Shown here in pieces: positions 5,189-6,027 of a stretch of 6,027 bases of DNA. Numbering within the stretch: position 1 is the first letter of the stretch; each line of letters opens with the position of its first letter. A program made the position numbers and the translations under genes. The DNA comes from Hyphomicrobiales bacterium (lineage in GTDB: Bacteria > Pseudomonadota > Alphaproteobacteria > Rhizobiales > Aestuariivirgaceae), in the NCBI GenBank assembly GCA_013002595.1, contig JABDJG010000410.1:1-6027 (forward strand), in the 5' to 3' direction. The notes below the pieces were generated by a model that did not search any database, was not told the DNA's origin, and saw only the letters and a program-made list of their open reading frames with translations.

Positions 5189-6027
5189 TGCATTCGTCAT
5201 CAGGCTGCTGGTGGTTGCCGGGATCACGGCTGGCCTGGTGTGGTGGGGCGTGCGCGCCTGGCTGCCGGCAAAAATGGTCGAGGATCATGCCGGGCTGCTG
5301 ACGCAAGAGCAGAACGTCCAGGTCTCCGACTACCACCGGTTCCTGCTGCGCGATCACGACATCGACTACCGGGTGGTGTCTGAAAACAAGGTGGCCGACA
5401 TCAACCGGCTGGCGGTCAAGACCTTCGAGCGGCTTGGCGATGGCATGCGCTCAAAGACCGGGCGCGGGTTGTTGCTGGTGATCGCGCCGGATGAAAAACT
5501 GGTGCGGCTTGAGGTCAGCCGGTCGCTCGAGCCGGTCTTCACGGATGCTTTCGTCAAATACATCGAGGAACGCCAGATGGTACCGTTCTTTGCCTCGGGC
5601 CGGATTGCCGATGGCATTCTGGCGACGACGGAGCTGATCGTGACCCGGGCGCAAGAAGCCAGGGCCAACGTCGAGTTCGATCCAGGTGCCAATCCTGCCA
5701 GGAGCGCCGGCGGCGGCGCGGTCTCGAAGATCGCGGCCGGCCAGCCGAAGATGACCGGCGACAGCGGCATTGCGGCGGGCGCATCGCCCCAGGCAACGCT
5801 CGACAGCTACCTTGAAGCGATGGGCCGGCGCAATTCATCGCCGGACCTTTTGATTTATACCCCTGAGACGCGGGCGATGCTGAAAGGCTGGACGGTGACA
5901 GCGGCCCAGATGGACAATGAGGTCAAGACCAACCGCAAGTGCGCCAGCCGGGGCACACGCACCCGCGGTCAATATGCCGTCATCCGCTACCGCATCAAGG
6001 ACCGGTTGTGCGCGCCGTACTTTTTCC
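5163..6027 (+). CDS. TPM-domain envelope protein with extra C-terminal domain (partial)
   Basis: The frame runs from ATG 5163 to the right edge (288 codons seen), so the C-terminus is missing. AGGAGG at 5151-5156, six bases upstream, fixes the start; the gene overlaps lemA by 26 bases. Residues 11-30 are a hydrophobic signal or anchor. A TPM domain (TLP18.3/Psb32/MOLO-1, PF04536) spans about 39-162: VEDHAGLLTQEQ, DINRLAVKTFERLGDGM, GRGLLLVIAPDEKLVRLEV, SLEPVFTD and RIADGILATTELIV, all in family order. The domain would sit in the periplasm or on the outer face of the membrane. A Gly/Ala-rich linker (163-207) leads to a second region, SPQATLDSYLEAMGRRNSSP onward, with LLIYTPETRAMLKGW and C, W and Y residues; it may be a small NTF2-like or related fold, but I do not recognise it firmly. 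TPM proteins are commonly found beside LemA, though their activity is unclear and varies between family members. Confidence 0.88.
   Translation, partial: MRRNWTLSNAFVIRLLVVAGITAGLVWWGVRAWLPAKMVEDHAGLLTQEQNVQVSDYHRFLLRDHDIDYRVVSENKVADINRLAVKTFERLGDGMRSKTGRGLLLVIAPDEKLVRLEVSRSLEPVFTDAFVKYIEERQMVPFFASGRIADGILATTELIVTRAQEARANVEFDPGANPARSAGGGAVSKIAAGQPKMTGDSGIAAGASPQATLDSYLEAMGRRNSSPDLLIYTPETRAMLKGWTVTAAQMDNEVKTNRKCASRGTRTRGQYAVIRYRIKDRLCAPYFF

Noticed and set aside
4778..5227. Minus-strand open frame of 149 codons inside lemA
   Set aside because: It is antisense to the well-supported LemA domain and has no recognisable motif or start signal.
5188..5258. ATG overlapping the lemA stop (TAATG) as start of the next gene
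   Set aside because: That frame closes after a short Trp/Cys-rich stretch. The TPM frame begins at 5163 with a perfect Shine-Dalgarno.

Overview
The window is GC-rich, with short intergenic gaps and a few AT-rich regulatory islands. Its gene content (LysE-type exporter, TrmO, free-standing B3/B4-domain protein, orphan MlaC-type protein, DUF2089-LemA-TPM cluster) and its palindromic intergenic repeat suggest an alphaproteobacterium, perhaps of the Hyphomicrobiales. That assignment is inference from style and families; there is no rRNA or marker gene here to fix it. I see no tRNA, rRNA, CRISPR array, transposase or phage gene.

Left part (1-1300). The C-terminal end of an unrecognised protein with three clustered cysteines runs off the left edge. 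It converges on a minus-strand gene for a small, secreted, helical protein. About 230 bases then separate that gene from a short ArsR/SdpR-type repressor on the plus strand. This gap holds two AT-rich dyads (AATTAG-N8-CTAATT and a close copy) set exactly 42 bp apart, with -35-like TTGACT boxes facing both ways, which looks like an autoregulatory and possibly divergent control region. Downstream of the repressor lies a perfect 27-bp inverted repeat.

Middle part (1298-3779). A minus-strand pair encodes TrmO (tRNA t6A37 methyltransferase) and, two bases after its stop, a LysE-family exporter. Divergent from it is a B3/B4-domain protein related to the editing domain of PheRS beta. That gene ends overlapping, tail to tail, a minus-strand orphan MlaC/Ttg2D-family protein with a Tat-like signal peptide.

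Right part (3780-6027). An AT-rich island carries a near-consensus sigma70-type promoter (TTGATA-N17-TATGAT), a TTTCA-N5-TGAAA dyad at the expected start site and a distant copy of half of it. It drives three overlapping, strongly coupled genes: a DUF2089 zinc-ribbon/HTH protein, a LemA protein with an extra N-terminal hairpin and membrane segment, and a TPM-domain protein with an additional C-terminal domain that runs off the right edge. The genes overlap by 11 and 26 bases, and each downstream start has a good Shine-Dalgarno. This probable regulator plus membrane/envelope module is poorly understood and is the most interesting part of the window. In particular, lemA has a second, well-placed internal ribosome binding site that would give a normal-length LemA without the extension.
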